A program made the position numbers and the translations under genes. Shown one piece after another: positions 43,838 through 53,145 of a stretch of DNA of 64,000 nucleotides (positions within the stretch are counted from its first letter, which is position 1; each line of letters begins with the position of its first letter). Under the pieces are notes generated by a model, which was not told the DNA's origin, ran no database searches, and saw nothing but the letters and a program-made list of their open reading frames with translations. Source of the stretch: S010-25 sp964441285 (GTDB taxonomy: Bacteria > Pseudomonadota > Gammaproteobacteria > SZUA-229); the NCBI GenBank assembly GCA_964441285.1, contig CAYTUK010000013.1, positions 1 to 64,000 on the forward strand, in the 5' to 3' direction.

Positions 43838-44902
43838 TTAATTATTTATTTTGCGTTGATTTAAGCGCCACATCTGATAATTTTTTTCCTGTTTATAACC
43901 GGCTTTATTAACATATTTCAATACTCCAAAGAGACGATAAAATTGAGCAACAGAATCAATACGAATAATTTCCTTACCCTTAGGTGTAAAGAAAACTAAT
44001 GTGGGGGCATAAAAAATATTTAATTTTTTGGCCCAATTTTTTGCTGTTGTTTTTTCCCCATTGGGAGTGATGACAGGTGTGTTTTTCCACATATTTAATT
44101 GTATAACATTCATTTTATCGAGCTCTTTGATCGCTGCCTTATTGTTTAATGGTCCGCTATGTAATAGGTCACAGGCATGACAGTGACTCTGTTCAAAAAA
44201 GACACTAAGAGGTTTGCCATTTTTAAGTAAAGCCGGCAGGTTATAAGGCGGTTTGCTGAAAAAATCCCGCTCATTTAGACCGCCAAGTCGGAAAAAATCG
44301 CCAAGTTCTGCTCGTGCCATGTACTCGTGGAGTGTTTGTTTTTTATAAAACCCCTCAGTGACGTACCTTAGTGCTGCGCGAAATTTATAGGGAGGATAAA
44401 ATCCTCGTAGTCGGAATATGGCTCGACCTTTTTCATCATAGAAAACCAGTGAAGGCGTAAAGTTAGTTTTATAATGAATGGCAAGTCCACGTTCAGTATA
44501 GGTTCTTCCATCAGTATCCGTAACGTCATCAATGCCCCAGATATTAAAAGCGATGACATCATAATGTAATCGCAGATAATTGACTATGCCTGGGTCGGAT
44601 AGGCTGGTTTTTATAAACTGTTCACAGTAGGGGCAATGGTTTTGTCCAAAGTAGGTGATTATGCCTTTTTTCCCGGCTTTTTTTGCCTGCCTGAGATCAT
44701 CACGTAAGTCCGGCTGTGATGTTTTAAACCAGTCGGGATAGATGAGCTCATGGGCTAACGGGTGGTCATTAAATTTTAATATATCGTGGTGAGTGTTGCT
44801 GGCATGAGCCTGTTGACAGAGTAACAGTCCATTCAATACCAGACTGATAAGTAAAAAAAAACTAAACCGAATTGTGGGTGGATAGGTATTTTTATAATAC
44901 AT
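43838..44902 (-). CDS. Exported protein with two thioredoxin folds
   Basis: The 354-residue protein has a signal peptide (LLISLVLNGLLLCQQAHA, ending about residue 34) and two thioredoxin-like domains: the first with CPYC (about 91-94, YFGQNHCPYCEQFIK) and the second with CHAC (about 240-243, FFEQSHCHACDLL). Each carries the cis-Pro strand (FTPSLVFYDEKG; YAPTLVFFTPKG). The SoxW-like periplasmic layout suggests a thiol reductase or sulfenate repair role; no Sox genes are here. A SulP gene and a thioredoxin-HEAT protein follow in the neighbourhood. Confidence 0.85.
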   Translation of the reverse strand: MYYKNTYPPTIRFSFFLLISLVLNGLLLCQQAHASNTHHDILKFNDHPLAHELIYPDWFKTSQPDLRDDLRQAKKAGKKGIITYFGQNHCPYCEQFIKTSLSDPGIVNYLRLHYDVIAFNIWGIDDVTDTDGRTYTERGLAIHYKTNFTPSLVFYDEKGRAIFRLRGFYPPYKFRAALRYVTEGFYKKQTLHEYMARAELGDFFRLGGLNERDFFSKPPYNLPALLKNGKPLSVFFEQSHCHACDLLHSGPLNNKAAIKELDKMNVIQLNMWKNTPVITPNGEKTTAKNWAKKLNIFYAPTLVFFTPKGKEIIRIDSVAQFYRLFGVLKYVNKAGYKQEKNYQMWRLNQRKINN

Positions 44903-45168
44903 GAAGTGAAATCATCTCAGATATAGCTGAATACTTATTTTAACTATATCGTGTATTAGTACAAACTTCCATAAAAGTACAATATATAAACTGGTGTAAA
45001 TGATAGACTTATGGAGCCGCTGAATTGTTCAGATGACAATTTGTACTTTCATGGATTGACCAGCTATTTCTCATGTTTTTATTATGCTGGCTCTCCTGTT
45101 TTATAATTGAGAGACAGGTTTTTATCTTAATACAGGATTGCATCCTTTAGCCTATTCTGGAAATTAAC

Positions 45169-45825
45169 ATGTCATCAATAAAGTTCGAGTCATTTCCCCC
45201 CACGGTGTTGTTGCTTATTTCAACGCACTGCACCCATTGTGAATCGGTGTTGCAGATATTAACCAGGATGATCAAGCAGGGAGAAATAGCACAGTTGAAA
45301 GTTGTTAACCTGGAGCAGTTGCCGCATATAGCAGAAGAGATGGGAGTGCGATCAGTTCCCTGGATTCAGCTCGGCGATTTTATTTTTGAAGGCGTGCAGA
45401 CGCAGCAGGCAATTACAAACTGGATTAAAAATATTGGAACCGAGCAGGGTGAGCGGCATTACCTGGATATGATGTTGACAGATGGTCATGTAAATGAAGT
45501 GATCAGTTATATTCGTAAGCGACCCCAGGCATTAGCAGTAGTGGCTTCATTTATGACGGATGCTGATGCAAAAATAAACCTGAAACTTGGCGTTGGCGTG
45601 GTGTTTGAAGAATTTGCCACGGATTCCGTCATGGACTTAGCGGTTCCAGTATTGCTTGAATTTCTAAATAATAATGATCCTCGTGTACGGGGCGATGCCT
45701 GTCATTACTTATCTTTGGCTGGCAGAAGGGAATATATTCCTGTTATACAAAAATGCCTTGAAGATGAAAACAAAGATGTCAGAGAAATTGCTCGGGACGG
45801 TCTGGAATCACTAGGGAATCTTTGA
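45169..45825 (+). CDS. Thioredoxin-fold protein with HEAT repeats
   Basis: The 218-residue cytoplasmic protein has a thioredoxin-like domain (about 10-85) with CTHC (about 21-24, TVLLLISTHCTHCESVL) and cis-Pro in GVRSVPWIQL (about 59-68), then HEAT-like helices (about 130-215, VPVLLEFLNNNDPRVRGDAC, then IPVIQKCLEDENKDVREIAR). Such fusions sit with sulfur or redox genes in some bacteria. The last codons and the TGA stop lie inside a dispersed element (see findings): the C-terminus GNL comes from its end. Confidence 0.8.
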   Translation: MSSIKFESFPPTVLLLISTHCTHCESVLQILTRMIKQGEIAQLKVVNLEQLPHIAEEMGVRSVPWIQLGDFIFEGVQTQQAITNWIKNIGTEQGERHYLDMMLTDGHVNEVISYIRKRPQALAVVASFMTDADAKINLKLGVGVVFEEFATDSVMDLAVPVLLEFLNNNDPRVRGDACHYLSLAGRREYIPVIQKCLEDENKDVREIARDGLESLGNL

Positions 45826-45935
45826 TTAATCCTGCATGAAGTAAATTGCGAGCTGAATAATTCAGCTTCAAAGTGTGAAATGCACGTAGTAGCTGGTTAT
45901 TGCGAAGTTTCGCCACGCAGGAGCTTAACCTACTG
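45815..45935. repeat. Palindromic dispersed element, copy A
   Basis: It starts with GGAATCTTTGATTAATCC, then GAAGTAAATTGCGAGCTGAA and TTATTGCGAAGTTTCGCC, all shared with the other copies. It fills the gap between two convergent genes: its left end contains the stop of the thioredoxin-HEAT gene (45823-45825) and its right end touches the sulP stop (45930-45932). Confidence 0.75.
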
Positions 45936-47666
45936 ACATTCCTGGAAAATTTGTGCCTGGCATGTTTTACAGGTAGATTTATCCAGCCGGTAATAGATTC
46001 TTCGAATGGCTTCTGATTTTGAATCAAAGAAATGATGAGCGCCCACCTTTTTAATAAAAGAAGATTTGGCAGCAAACTCATATACAGATGATTTTAACCC
46101 TACAAAATACAGACCACCACCAAGACGCTTTAATTTGTCATTTTCCGAAACTAATGCTTCAGCGCCAGCCAGATCAATAAAATTTATACCGCTTCCGACA
46201 ATTAGAATGTGATGGATTTTTTCATTTTCTACAATGTTGCTAATTTTATTTTGTATCTGATTAATTGAGCCAAAATAAATCGACATATCAATACGGATGA
46301 TTTTTAGCTGCGGGCATTGCTTCAGTGGTTTTTTCTCAATATTAATCAGCTGGCGTTTGCTCGAGCTTTTGTCTGCATCAATCGATAAGGTGGGCATATA
46401 GGGCGTGGATGTTTTTGCAAGAAAAAATATCAACGAGAGTAATACGCCCATGTAAATGGCAAATTCGAGTTCCAGAAACAGAGTGGAGAGAAAGGTGGTG
46501 AGTAAAATAACGGTCTCTGCTCGACTGTTAAGTAAGATGTGTTTAATGTGATGAAAGTTAATCAGGTTATAGGCCACCAGTAAAATCACACCACCCATCG
46601 CAGCAACTGGCAGATAGGCAGTCAGTGGCGCAATTAATAAAACAATAACCATCAGTAAAAGGGCGGCAAAAATAGCGGACAGCGGTGTTTTTGCCCCCGC
46701 CTCATAGTTTATGCCTGAGCGGGTAAACGAGCCAGAACCGGCATAACTGGAAAAAAAACTGCCAAAAATATTCGAAATACCCTGACCAATAAATTCCTGA
46801 TTGGCATCGATGCGTTGTCCCGATTTGCTGGCAATAGCGCGGCTGATGGATACGGCCTCAATCAGGCCAAGCAGCGCGACAGCAAAGGCTTCAGGTGCCA
46901 GTTCACGAATAGTGTCCAGGGAGAAAACAGGGCTGGAAAGCGGCGGTAAGTGCGCTGGAATCTCGCCAACAAGCTTAATCGTGCTGGTGTAGTCAGCCAA
47001 AAACAGTGCGACAACGCTACCAACGACCATACCAATGAGCAGGTTAGGAATTTTCGGGGTGAATTTCTTAATTAACAATGCGATTACCAGAGTAATCAGG
47101 GCGATACTGACCAGGTAATAGTTAATTTGACCAAGGTGAGTGAAAATATCAGTCCAGGTGTGCAGAAAAGACTGTCCTTTAGGCATACTAATACCCAAAA
47201 CATGCGTCATTTGACTGCTTGCAATCAAGATAGCCGCACCAGCAGTAAAGCCGATGACAACAGTATGCGAAACAAAGTTAACCAGTGAGCCCAAACGCGC
47301 CAGGCCAAAACCCAGTTGATAGACACCTGCAAGGAAGGTAAGGGTTAAAGCGAGCGCAACAAACTCGGCACTGCCTGGTTCGGCATGATGGCTGATGGAA
47401 GAAAAAACAACAATTGAAATGGCTGTGGTTGGCCCTGAAACAAGGTGCCGGGAAGAGCCAAATAAGGCGGCAAAAATGGGCGTGACCATGGCTGTGTAAA
47501 GACCGTATTCTGGCGGCAGGCCGGCGATAGTTGCAAACGCGACACCCTGCGGTAACACGATAACAGAACCAGTAATGCCTGCCATAAAGTCGGCTTTTAT
47601 GGATTCGCGTGTAACCAGTCGAAACCACTGTAAAAAAGGGAAAATTGAGGCAAGTTTAATGTTCAT
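45930..47666 (-). CDS. SulP-family anion transporter with STAS domain
   Basis: The 578-residue protein has 10-12 membrane helices (SVIVLPQGVAFATIAGLPPEYGLY region near 35-57 is the SulP signature) and a C-terminal STAS domain (about 440-560, with INFIDLAGAEALVSE). SulP proteins carry sulfate, bicarbonate or other anions. The C-terminus has a Cys pair (CKTCQAQIFQEC). Substrate is not readable from sequence alone. Confidence 0.93.
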   Translation of the reverse strand: MNIKLASIFPFLQWFRLVTRESIKADFMAGITGSVIVLPQGVAFATIAGLPPEYGLYTAMVTPIFAALFGSSRHLVSGPTTAISIVVFSSISHHAEPGSAEFVALALTLTFLAGVYQLGFGLARLGSLVNFVSHTVVIGFTAGAAILIASSQMTHVLGISMPKGQSFLHTWTDIFTHLGQINYYLVSIALITLVIALLIKKFTPKIPNLLIGMVVGSVVALFLADYTSTIKLVGEIPAHLPPLSSPVFSLDTIRELAPEAFAVALLGLIEAVSISRAIASKSGQRIDANQEFIGQGISNIFGSFFSSYAGSGSFTRSGINYEAGAKTPLSAIFAALLLMVIVLLIAPLTAYLPVAAMGGVILLVAYNLINFHHIKHILLNSRAETVILLTTFLSTLFLELEFAIYMGVLLSLIFFLAKTSTPYMPTLSIDADKSSSKRQLINIEKKPLKQCPQLKIIRIDMSIYFGSINQIQNKISNIVENEKIHHILIVGSGINFIDLAGAEALVSENDKLKRLGGGLYFVGLKSSVYEFAAKSSFIKKVGAHHFFDSKSEAIRRIYYRLDKSTCKTCQAQIFQECQ

Positions 47667-48263
47667 AACAGGTCGCGCACTTTGCCTGTTTCTAGGCAGG
47701 CAAGTTTAAGGTTTAATTAACAATGGGTTTTTTCTGGCTGGCTTCAAAAATATAACCAGTCAGTTAGGGGAATTGCTGGCAAAACTTCTTCATCTGCCTC
47801 TATAGACCTCTTCACGGGAGCGATCAGTCCTATCGTAGCATAGTGTAATGTTTTAATCATTAACATGATTTCTAACATATTTTTCATGGGGTTAGATGTT
47901 GATTATTGATATTGATGCTTAACTCAGGCTGAGGGTGTTAAGGCGGTGGTTGGGTTGATTTAAGTAAGTTGCTTAAAACTACCTGGTGTCTTGCTCCTCA
48001 TTTGCGTTTTTATCTATGTGAATACAGGATTGAGGTTAAAGTTTTATTTCCAGGCTGTCGACAAAAAGCGTATAGATAAAATTAGAGGTCACGTCTACAA
48101 AATACAGCACCAATATGATTGCTTTAATGCCTGGCTGTTGATCTCCTGATGCATGAATCTGGATTAATGCCGACTTATATTTGCGCTACGATTAATGATT
48201 TAACCTCGGCTGATAACAAATTATGGACAAACAGGGTAAAAATACAATGTATGAGGATTGTTT
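47667..48263. other. Long non-coding region upstream of cheR
   Basis: No gene is supported in these about 600 bases. They hold the sulP promoter (minus strand) and the upstream region of the chemotaxis operon, with one FliA-like promoter listed separately. Confidence 0.4.
48037..48064 (+). promoter_or_regulatory. Possible FliA (sigma-28) promoter upstream of cheR
   Basis: TAAAGTTT (perfect -35) is followed after 12 nt by GTCGACAA (6 of 8 against GCCGATAA). The spacer is one longer than usual and the site is 200 nt upstream of cheR, so it is weaker evidence than the two other FliA-like sites. Confidence 0.4.
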
Positions 48264-49166
48264 ATGGGGAATATGAAACAACAAGCAGACGCTACCGCAG
48301 GGAGTGAGACACTCACAGTTAATCGCATTTCAGCAATGTCTGAGAAAGACATGAAGCGAGTTGCTGAATTTATTGATATGCAGGCTGGAATACAATTACC
48401 TATGTCGAAGCAGGCACTGGTTGAAGGTCGATTGCGTAAACGTATGGAGAAGCTGGGGTTTAATGAATTTCGAGCCTATTTGAATTACGCGCTTGAAAGT
48501 ACTGAAGGTGAGAAAGAGCGCCTGCAGTTAGTTGATGTAATTACCACAAATAAAACTGATTTTTTTCGCGAACCGCAACATTTTGATTATCTCATTAACT
48601 CTGTGTTGCCGGAAAAATTAAAAAACATCAGTAATGGCAGCATGAAAACATTAAATGTATGGAGTGCGGGCTGTTCAACGGGAGAAGAAGCCTACACGTT
48701 GTCGATGGTACTGGCGCAAGCACAGGAAAATAATAAAAATTTTAAATATTCGATTCTGGCGACAGATATTTCACATACATGCTTACGTGTTGGAAGCCAG
48801 GGTATTTATACAAAAAAGCAGATAGCACCAGTATCTACTGTGCTAAGAAAGAAATATTTATTAAAAAGTCGTAATCCAGATGAACCGTTTGTGCAGATGG
48901 GGCCAGAAATCAGGACTCCTATTCGATTTGATAAATGTAACCTGATGGATAGAACCTTTTCTATTGAGCAGAAAATGGATGTTATTTTTTGCCGTAATGT
49001 GATGATTTATTTTAATAATGAAACCAAACATGCATTGGTCAATAAATTTGAAAATCAGTTGATGCCTGGGGGCTATTTATTTGTTGGCCATGCGGAATCA
49101 CTGAGTGGAATGCAGACCAATATGAAACAGGTTTCACCGATGGTGTATTTTAAAAAATATAAATAA
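48264..49166 (+). CDS. cheR: Chemotaxis protein methyltransferase
   Basis: The protein (about 300 residues) has the CheR N-terminal helical domain (KDMKRVAEFIDMQAGIQLP) and SAM-binding domain (NVWSAGCSTGEEAYTLSMVL near 130-149; FCRNVMIYFNNETK near 245). It methylates glutamates of receptors. I use the ATG at 48264, preceded by GAGG at 7 nt spacing, and not an upstream TTG. No receptor or cheA lies in the window. Confidence 0.95.
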   Translation: MGNMKQQADATAGSETLTVNRISAMSEKDMKRVAEFIDMQAGIQLPMSKQALVEGRLRKRMEKLGFNEFRAYLNYALESTEGEKERLQLVDVITTNKTDFFREPQHFDYLINSVLPEKLKNISNGSMKTLNVWSAGCSTGEEAYTLSMVLAQAQENNKNFKYSILATDISHTCLRVGSQGIYTKKQIAPVSTVLRKKYLLKSRNPDEPFVQMGPEIRTPIRFDKCNLMDRTFSIEQKMDVIFCRNVMIYFNNETKHALVNKFENQLMPGGYLFVGHAESLSGMQTNMKQVSPMVYFKKYK

Positions 49167-49181
49167 GCTGGGAGTAAATTA

Positions 49182-50309
49182 ATGCCAGTATTGAATAAAA
49201 AAATAAGCGTAATGCTGGTTGATGATTCTGCAGTAGTAAGGCAGACATTAACAGAAGTATTAAGTAGTGATGATCAGATTGAGGTGATAGCCGCATGTCA
49301 GGATCCTTATATGGCAGCGAAAAAACTTCGCACAATAGTTCCTGATGTGATGATGTTGGATATAGAAATGCCACGCATGGATGGCATAACTTTTTTACAG
49401 AAAATAATGTCGCAGCATCCACTACCAGTGATTATTTGCTCGTCATTAGTTGAAAAAGGTGCACAAACAACATTAAAAGCACTGGAATATGGTGCGGTAG
49501 ATATCATACAGAAACCAACGCTGGGGACAAAAAATTTCTTACTGGAGGCACAAATACTAATAACTGATGCAGTCAAAGCGGCTGCAAAATGTTCGGTAAA
49601 AAAAATAAAGAAAAACTCTATTGTGACTGAGAAATTAACTGCAGATGCAATTCTGCCTGCGGCAGAGATTGGGGCGATGACAGCGACAACGGAAAAAATT
49701 ATTGTTATTGGTGCATCAACTGGTGGAACGGAGGCTGTACGTTCTGTCTTGCAGGGGATGCCGCAGGATTGTTCAGGTATCGTTGTTGTTCAGCACATGC
49801 CGGAAAAATTCACTCGCTCATTTGCTGATCGGCTCAATGAATTATGTTGTATCAATGTTAAGGAGGCAGAAAATGGTGATACGATATTACGGGGTCATGC
49901 GCTTATTGCTCCCGGCAATTACCATACCATAATAAAGCGCAGTGGTGCCCGATATTTTGTTGAAATAAAACAGGGGCCTCTGGTTTCACGGCATCGCCCA
50001 TCGGTTGATGTGTTATACCGTTCAGCTGCACGCTATGCAGGTAGCAATGCAATCGGTGTTATTTTAACCGGAATGGGTGATGATGGTGCGAATGGGATGA
50101 AAGAAATGTTTGATGCAGGTGCCTATACTATCGCGCAAGATGAAAAAACCAGTGTGGTATATGGAATGCCGGCAGTAGCAGTAAAACATGGCGGGGTGAT
50201 AGAAAGTCTGGCGTTGGATAAAATGGCCTCAAGATTAGTCGAGGTAGAAGGTGGTCAGGGTAGTCATAGAGGAAGTACCCGGAAAGGGTATGGGAAAAAT
50301 GGACTATAA
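49182..50309 (+). CDS. cheB: Chemotaxis response regulator methylesterase
   Basis: The 375-residue protein has a receiver domain (D60 in VMMLDIEMP) and a methylesterase domain with catalytic S179 (GASTGGTEA), H205 (VVQHMPEKF) and D near 300 (GMGDDGANGM). The linker is long (about 135-170). It removes methyl groups from receptors after phosphorylation. It overlaps the next gene by 20 nt. Confidence 0.95.
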   Translation: MPVLNKKISVMLVDDSAVVRQTLTEVLSSDDQIEVIAACQDPYMAAKKLRTIVPDVMMLDIEMPRMDGITFLQKIMSQHPLPVIICSSLVEKGAQTTLKALEYGAVDIIQKPTLGTKNFLLEAQILITDAVKAAAKCSVKKIKKNSIVTEKLTADAILPAAEIGAMTATTEKIIVIGASTGGTEAVRSVLQGMPQDCSGIVVVQHMPEKFTRSFADRLNELCCINVKEAENGDTILRGHALIAPGNYHTIIKRSGARYFVEIKQGPLVSRHRPSVDVLYRSAARYAGSNAIGVILTGMGDDGANGMKEMFDAGAYTIAQDEKTSVVYGMPAVAVKHGGVIESLALDKMASRLVEVEGGQGSHRGSTRKGYGKNGL

Positions 50310-52218
50310 ATATTACGAGCCTGAAATACAGGAATATATTTCATCTGGAAAGCCGCTTAGTGTACTGGTTGTTGATGACAGTAAATCGATACGCTGTGCA
50401 ATTAGCAATAGATTACAGTTAGGTGGACTTGAAGTAACCGAAGCCTGTGATGGTAAACAGGCATTAGCCTGCATCTATGAGAAAACACCTGATCTGGTTT
50501 TACTGGATGTAGTAATGCCAGGTATGGATGGTCTTAGCGTATTGAAAGTTTTACGTAGTAATTATTCTAAATTACAGCTACCAGTAATATTGATCACTTC
50601 AAGAAGTTCAACCAGTGAAATTGTCCAGGCAATAGATATGGGAGCGAATGACTATATGATTAAGCCTGTTGATTTTGATATCTTGTGGGCAAGATTAACA
50701 AATCAATTAATGCAGCGTCAGGCGGCAAAATATCTGCATTCAGCAAGGCAACGTTTAGAGGAAGAAGTCAGGCAACGTACACAGGAACTGCATAATAGCA
50801 ACGCAATACTTAAGCGGGAAATAAAGGAAAAACTGTTGGTTGAGAGTAAGCTTAAGCGGCAGGCAAATTACGATGGTTTAACCGGGCTACCAAACAGAAC
50901 GCTTGCTGTAGATCGTCTTGAGCAAACGCTGGTAAAGGCGAAAAGAGAAGGGTTGAAGCCGAGTGTTGTATTTATTGATCTGGATAACTTTAAATTTGTA
51001 AATGATACGATGGGTCATGCGGCAGGTGATGAGCTATTGAAAGATGCTGCTTTAAGATTAATGGATTGCACTCGTGAAAGTGATACGGTTGCTCGTTTAG
51101 GTGGTGATGAATTCCTTTTAATACTTAATGATATTAATAATCAGTCAACCAGTCCCCGGGAGATAGATCTGAAAATAGTGGGTGAGCGTATTATTGAAAA
51201 TTTTTCTAAATCTTTTTTAATTGAAGGCCAGGAAGTAAATATTACGACCAGTATTGGCTTTTCTGTTTACCCTAAAGATGGGGTAGATGGTGAATCATTA
51301 ATGCGGCATGCTGATTCTGCAATGTACCGATCGAAAAATGAAGGGAAGAATACTTTTTGTTTTTTTTCGCCAGAAATGACAGCGAAGGCGCAAATGCGAA
51401 TGAAAATAGAAGCGCAATTACATCATGCGCTAACCCGCAATGAATTTTCAATAGTCTATCAACCTATTGTGGAAGCAGCAAGCAGCATGATAGTAAAAGC
51501 AGAAGCACTGCTACGCTGGAATAATGATGAGCTAGGTATGATAGCCCCGGATGTTTTTATACCTGTGGCAGAAGAAACCGGAATGATTGTTGACATTGGT
51601 GCGTGGGTCATTCAAACAGCCTGTCGACAGATAAAACAATGGAGAGATAATGGCTGGAATCAAATGCGCGTTACGGTTAATGTTTCTGCACGACAGTTTC
51701 ACGAAGATTCAAATTTAATTAAAGTTATTAAGGAGTCGTTAAAAGCGAATAAACTCGATGCTGATGCTTTGCAACTTGAGTTAACGGAAGGTATTTTGAT
51801 GCGTGAAAATGAACACACCACTGCCATAATGCAGTCTTTTCAGAAATTAGGCATTAAGTTATTAATTGATGATTATGGTACGGGTTATGCATCTCTTTCT
51901 TATCTGCAGAAATACAATTTTGATACCTTAAAGATAGATTATAGTTACATTAAAAATGTATTAATTAAAGAGCATGATGCAAAACTCGTTAAGGCCGTTA
52001 TTGCAATGGCGGATAGCCTGGGATTGACTGTTGTATCGGAAGGTGTTGAAACAGAGGGACAGCATAAATTTTTACTGGATGCGAACTGTAAGTATGCACA
52101 AGGCTATTATTTTAGCCCACCTGTTCAAGCACAAGCATTTGAAGCACTTTTGTATAAGCTTAATTCAGTAAAAGTAACGAAACAGAAAGCACTCTCACTG
52201 ATTTCATCTGGCAGATAG
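50290..52218 (+). CDS. REC-GGDEF-EAL response regulator
   Basis: The product (about 642 residues) has a receiver (D73 in LVLLDVVMP), a coiled coil (about 143-192), a GGDEF domain with intact GGDEF (271-275) and an I-site RESD (262-265) for product inhibition, and an EAL domain with EAL (405-407), the loop DDYGTGYASLSYL and EGVET. Both domains look catalytically competent, so it can make and break c-di-GMP, switching with phosphorylation. I start at the ATG at 50290, inside cheB, which suggests translational coupling. Placement between cheB and cheD ties c-di-GMP to the chemotaxis pathway. Confidence 0.93.
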   Translation: MGKMDYKYYEPEIQEYISSGKPLSVLVVDDSKSIRCAISNRLQLGGLEVTEACDGKQALACIYEKTPDLVLLDVVMPGMDGLSVLKVLRSNYSKLQLPVILITSRSSTSEIVQAIDMGANDYMIKPVDFDILWARLTNQLMQRQAAKYLHSARQRLEEEVRQRTQELHNSNAILKREIKEKLLVESKLKRQANYDGLTGLPNRTLAVDRLEQTLVKAKREGLKPSVVFIDLDNFKFVNDTMGHAAGDELLKDAALRLMDCTRESDTVARLGGDEFLLILNDINNQSTSPREIDLKIVGERIIENFSKSFLIEGQEVNITTSIGFSVYPKDGVDGESLMRHADSAMYRSKNEGKNTFCFFSPEMTAKAQMRMKIEAQLHHALTRNEFSIVYQPIVEAASSMIVKAEALLRWNNDELGMIAPDVFIPVAEETGMIVDIGAWVIQTACRQIKQWRDNGWNQMRVTVNVSARQFHEDSNLIKVIKESLKANKLDADALQLELTEGILMRENEHTTAIMQSFQKLGIKLLIDDYGTGYASLSYLQKYNFDTLKIDYSYIKNVLIKEHDAKLVKAVIAMADSLGLTVVSEGVETEGQHKFLLDANCKYAQGYYFSPPVQAQAFEALLYKLNSVKVTKQKALSLISSGR

Positions 52219-52230
52219 GATATAAGCACA

Positions 52231-52749
52231 ATGTTAAAGTATGATGGTAAAAAAGTAGTGTTGCATCCAGGGGATATTTTCTTTACCAGAGAAAAGCTAC
52301 AAATCCACACTCTGCTTGGCTCATGTATTGCTATAACATTATGGCACCCTAAGTTGCTTGTAGGTGGGATGTGCCATTTTACTTTACCAAAATATACGGG
52401 GGTACGCTCGGTGGGAGCAAAACTTGATGGCCGCTATGCCGAAGATGTCATTAAAATATTTAAGCAGGAGATGGCGAAATATAATACGAATATAACTGAA
52501 TATGAAGCAAAAATATTCGGTGGTGGTAATATGATGCGTGATAAAGGTGAAAATATTGATGATACTATTGGGACTAAAAATGCGGCTTGTGCTATGCAGT
52601 TATTAATGGCTGAGGGTGCGGCTATTTTAGTTGCTGCAGTAGGGGAGTTTGGTCATCGGCGCATTGTCTTTGATGTGAAAAATGGTGAGGTTTGGGTTCG
52701 GCATATTAAGAAAGAATCGAGTTCAAATATTACTAATAGTGTCGCTTAA
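52231..52749 (+). CDS. cheD: Chemoreceptor glutamine deamidase
   Basis: The 172-residue protein has the CheD catalytic pair: C32 in TLLGSCIAITLW and H49 in GMCHFTLP, with KIFGGGNMM (about 89-97). It deamidates receptor glutamines to make them methylatable by CheR. It follows the GGDEF-EAL gene by 12 nt. Confidence 0.93.
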   Translation: MLKYDGKKVVLHPGDIFFTREKLQIHTLLGSCIAITLWHPKLLVGGMCHFTLPKYTGVRSVGAKLDGRYAEDVIKIFKQEMAKYNTNITEYEAKIFGGGNMMRDKGENIDDTIGTKNAACAMQLLMAEGAAILVAAVGEFGHRRIVFDVKNGEVWVRHIKKESSSNITNSVA

Positions 52750-52992
52750 GTTATGGACTCTGAGTAATTCAGCTTACAATTTACTTTATTCAGTAACAAG
52801 GATAAGAGATTCTTTTGTCCATTATGCACTTTTTCCTGGGAATGATAATCCGGTTCAGTTGTTACAGAAATCCATAACAGAAAAGCTATTCCATTTGCCT
52901 GGAAAAGTAAATGAGTTTTATCACCGGTATGTGATTTATGTAAATTAATGAAGAGATAGATTGGTAAGGGTGTACTAGTGTGTTTTATCAAT
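52750..52992. repeat. Degenerate dispersed-element fragment E and spacer after cheD
   Basis: The first part (about 52755-52798) has AATTCAGCTTACAATTTACTTT, read on the minus strand as AAAGTAAATTGTAAGCTGAA, the centre of the dispersed element. The rest of this gap shows no gene that I can support, although a frame runs through it on each strand. Confidence 0.55.
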
Positions 52993-53019
52993 TAAAGCTT
53001 CTGTTTTGTATGCCGACTA
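52993..53019 (+). promoter_or_regulatory. FliA (sigma-28) promoter of the parA operon
   Basis: TAAAGCTT, then 11 nt, then GCCGACTA, against the consensus TAAAGTTT-N11-GCCGATAA (7 of 8 and 6 of 8). The spacing is exact. It lies about 125 nt before parA. Confidence 0.7.
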
Positions 53020-53052
53020 TTGTGGTTGTAGCGGGATGAAAATGTCTTGTGG

Positions 53053-53072
53053 CAGCCGCATTACTGCGGCTG
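53053..53072 (+). terminator. Short hairpin in the parA leader
   Basis: CAGCCGCA-TTAC-TGCGGCTG is an 8-bp GC-rich stem with a 4-nt loop, followed by TTTGTTG. It may be the terminator of the cheR operon, but it lies downstream of the FliA-like promoter, so it would also be in the parA leader. Confidence 0.6.
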
Positions 53073-53145
53073 TTTGTTGCTAGCGTGTTAGCGGTGTTAG
53101 AAATTAGTGACAAGGGTATAAACCAGTTATGGATTCAATATAATT

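Noticed and set aside
48190..48216. GCTGATAA before cheR as a sigma-28 -10 box
   Set aside because: No acceptable TAAA-type -35 at 11 nt; GATTAATG is a poor match.
52682..52991. Open frames of 81-88 codons after cheD on both strands
   Set aside because: They overlap the cheD end or a dispersed-element fragment and have no ribosome binding site or recognisable domain.
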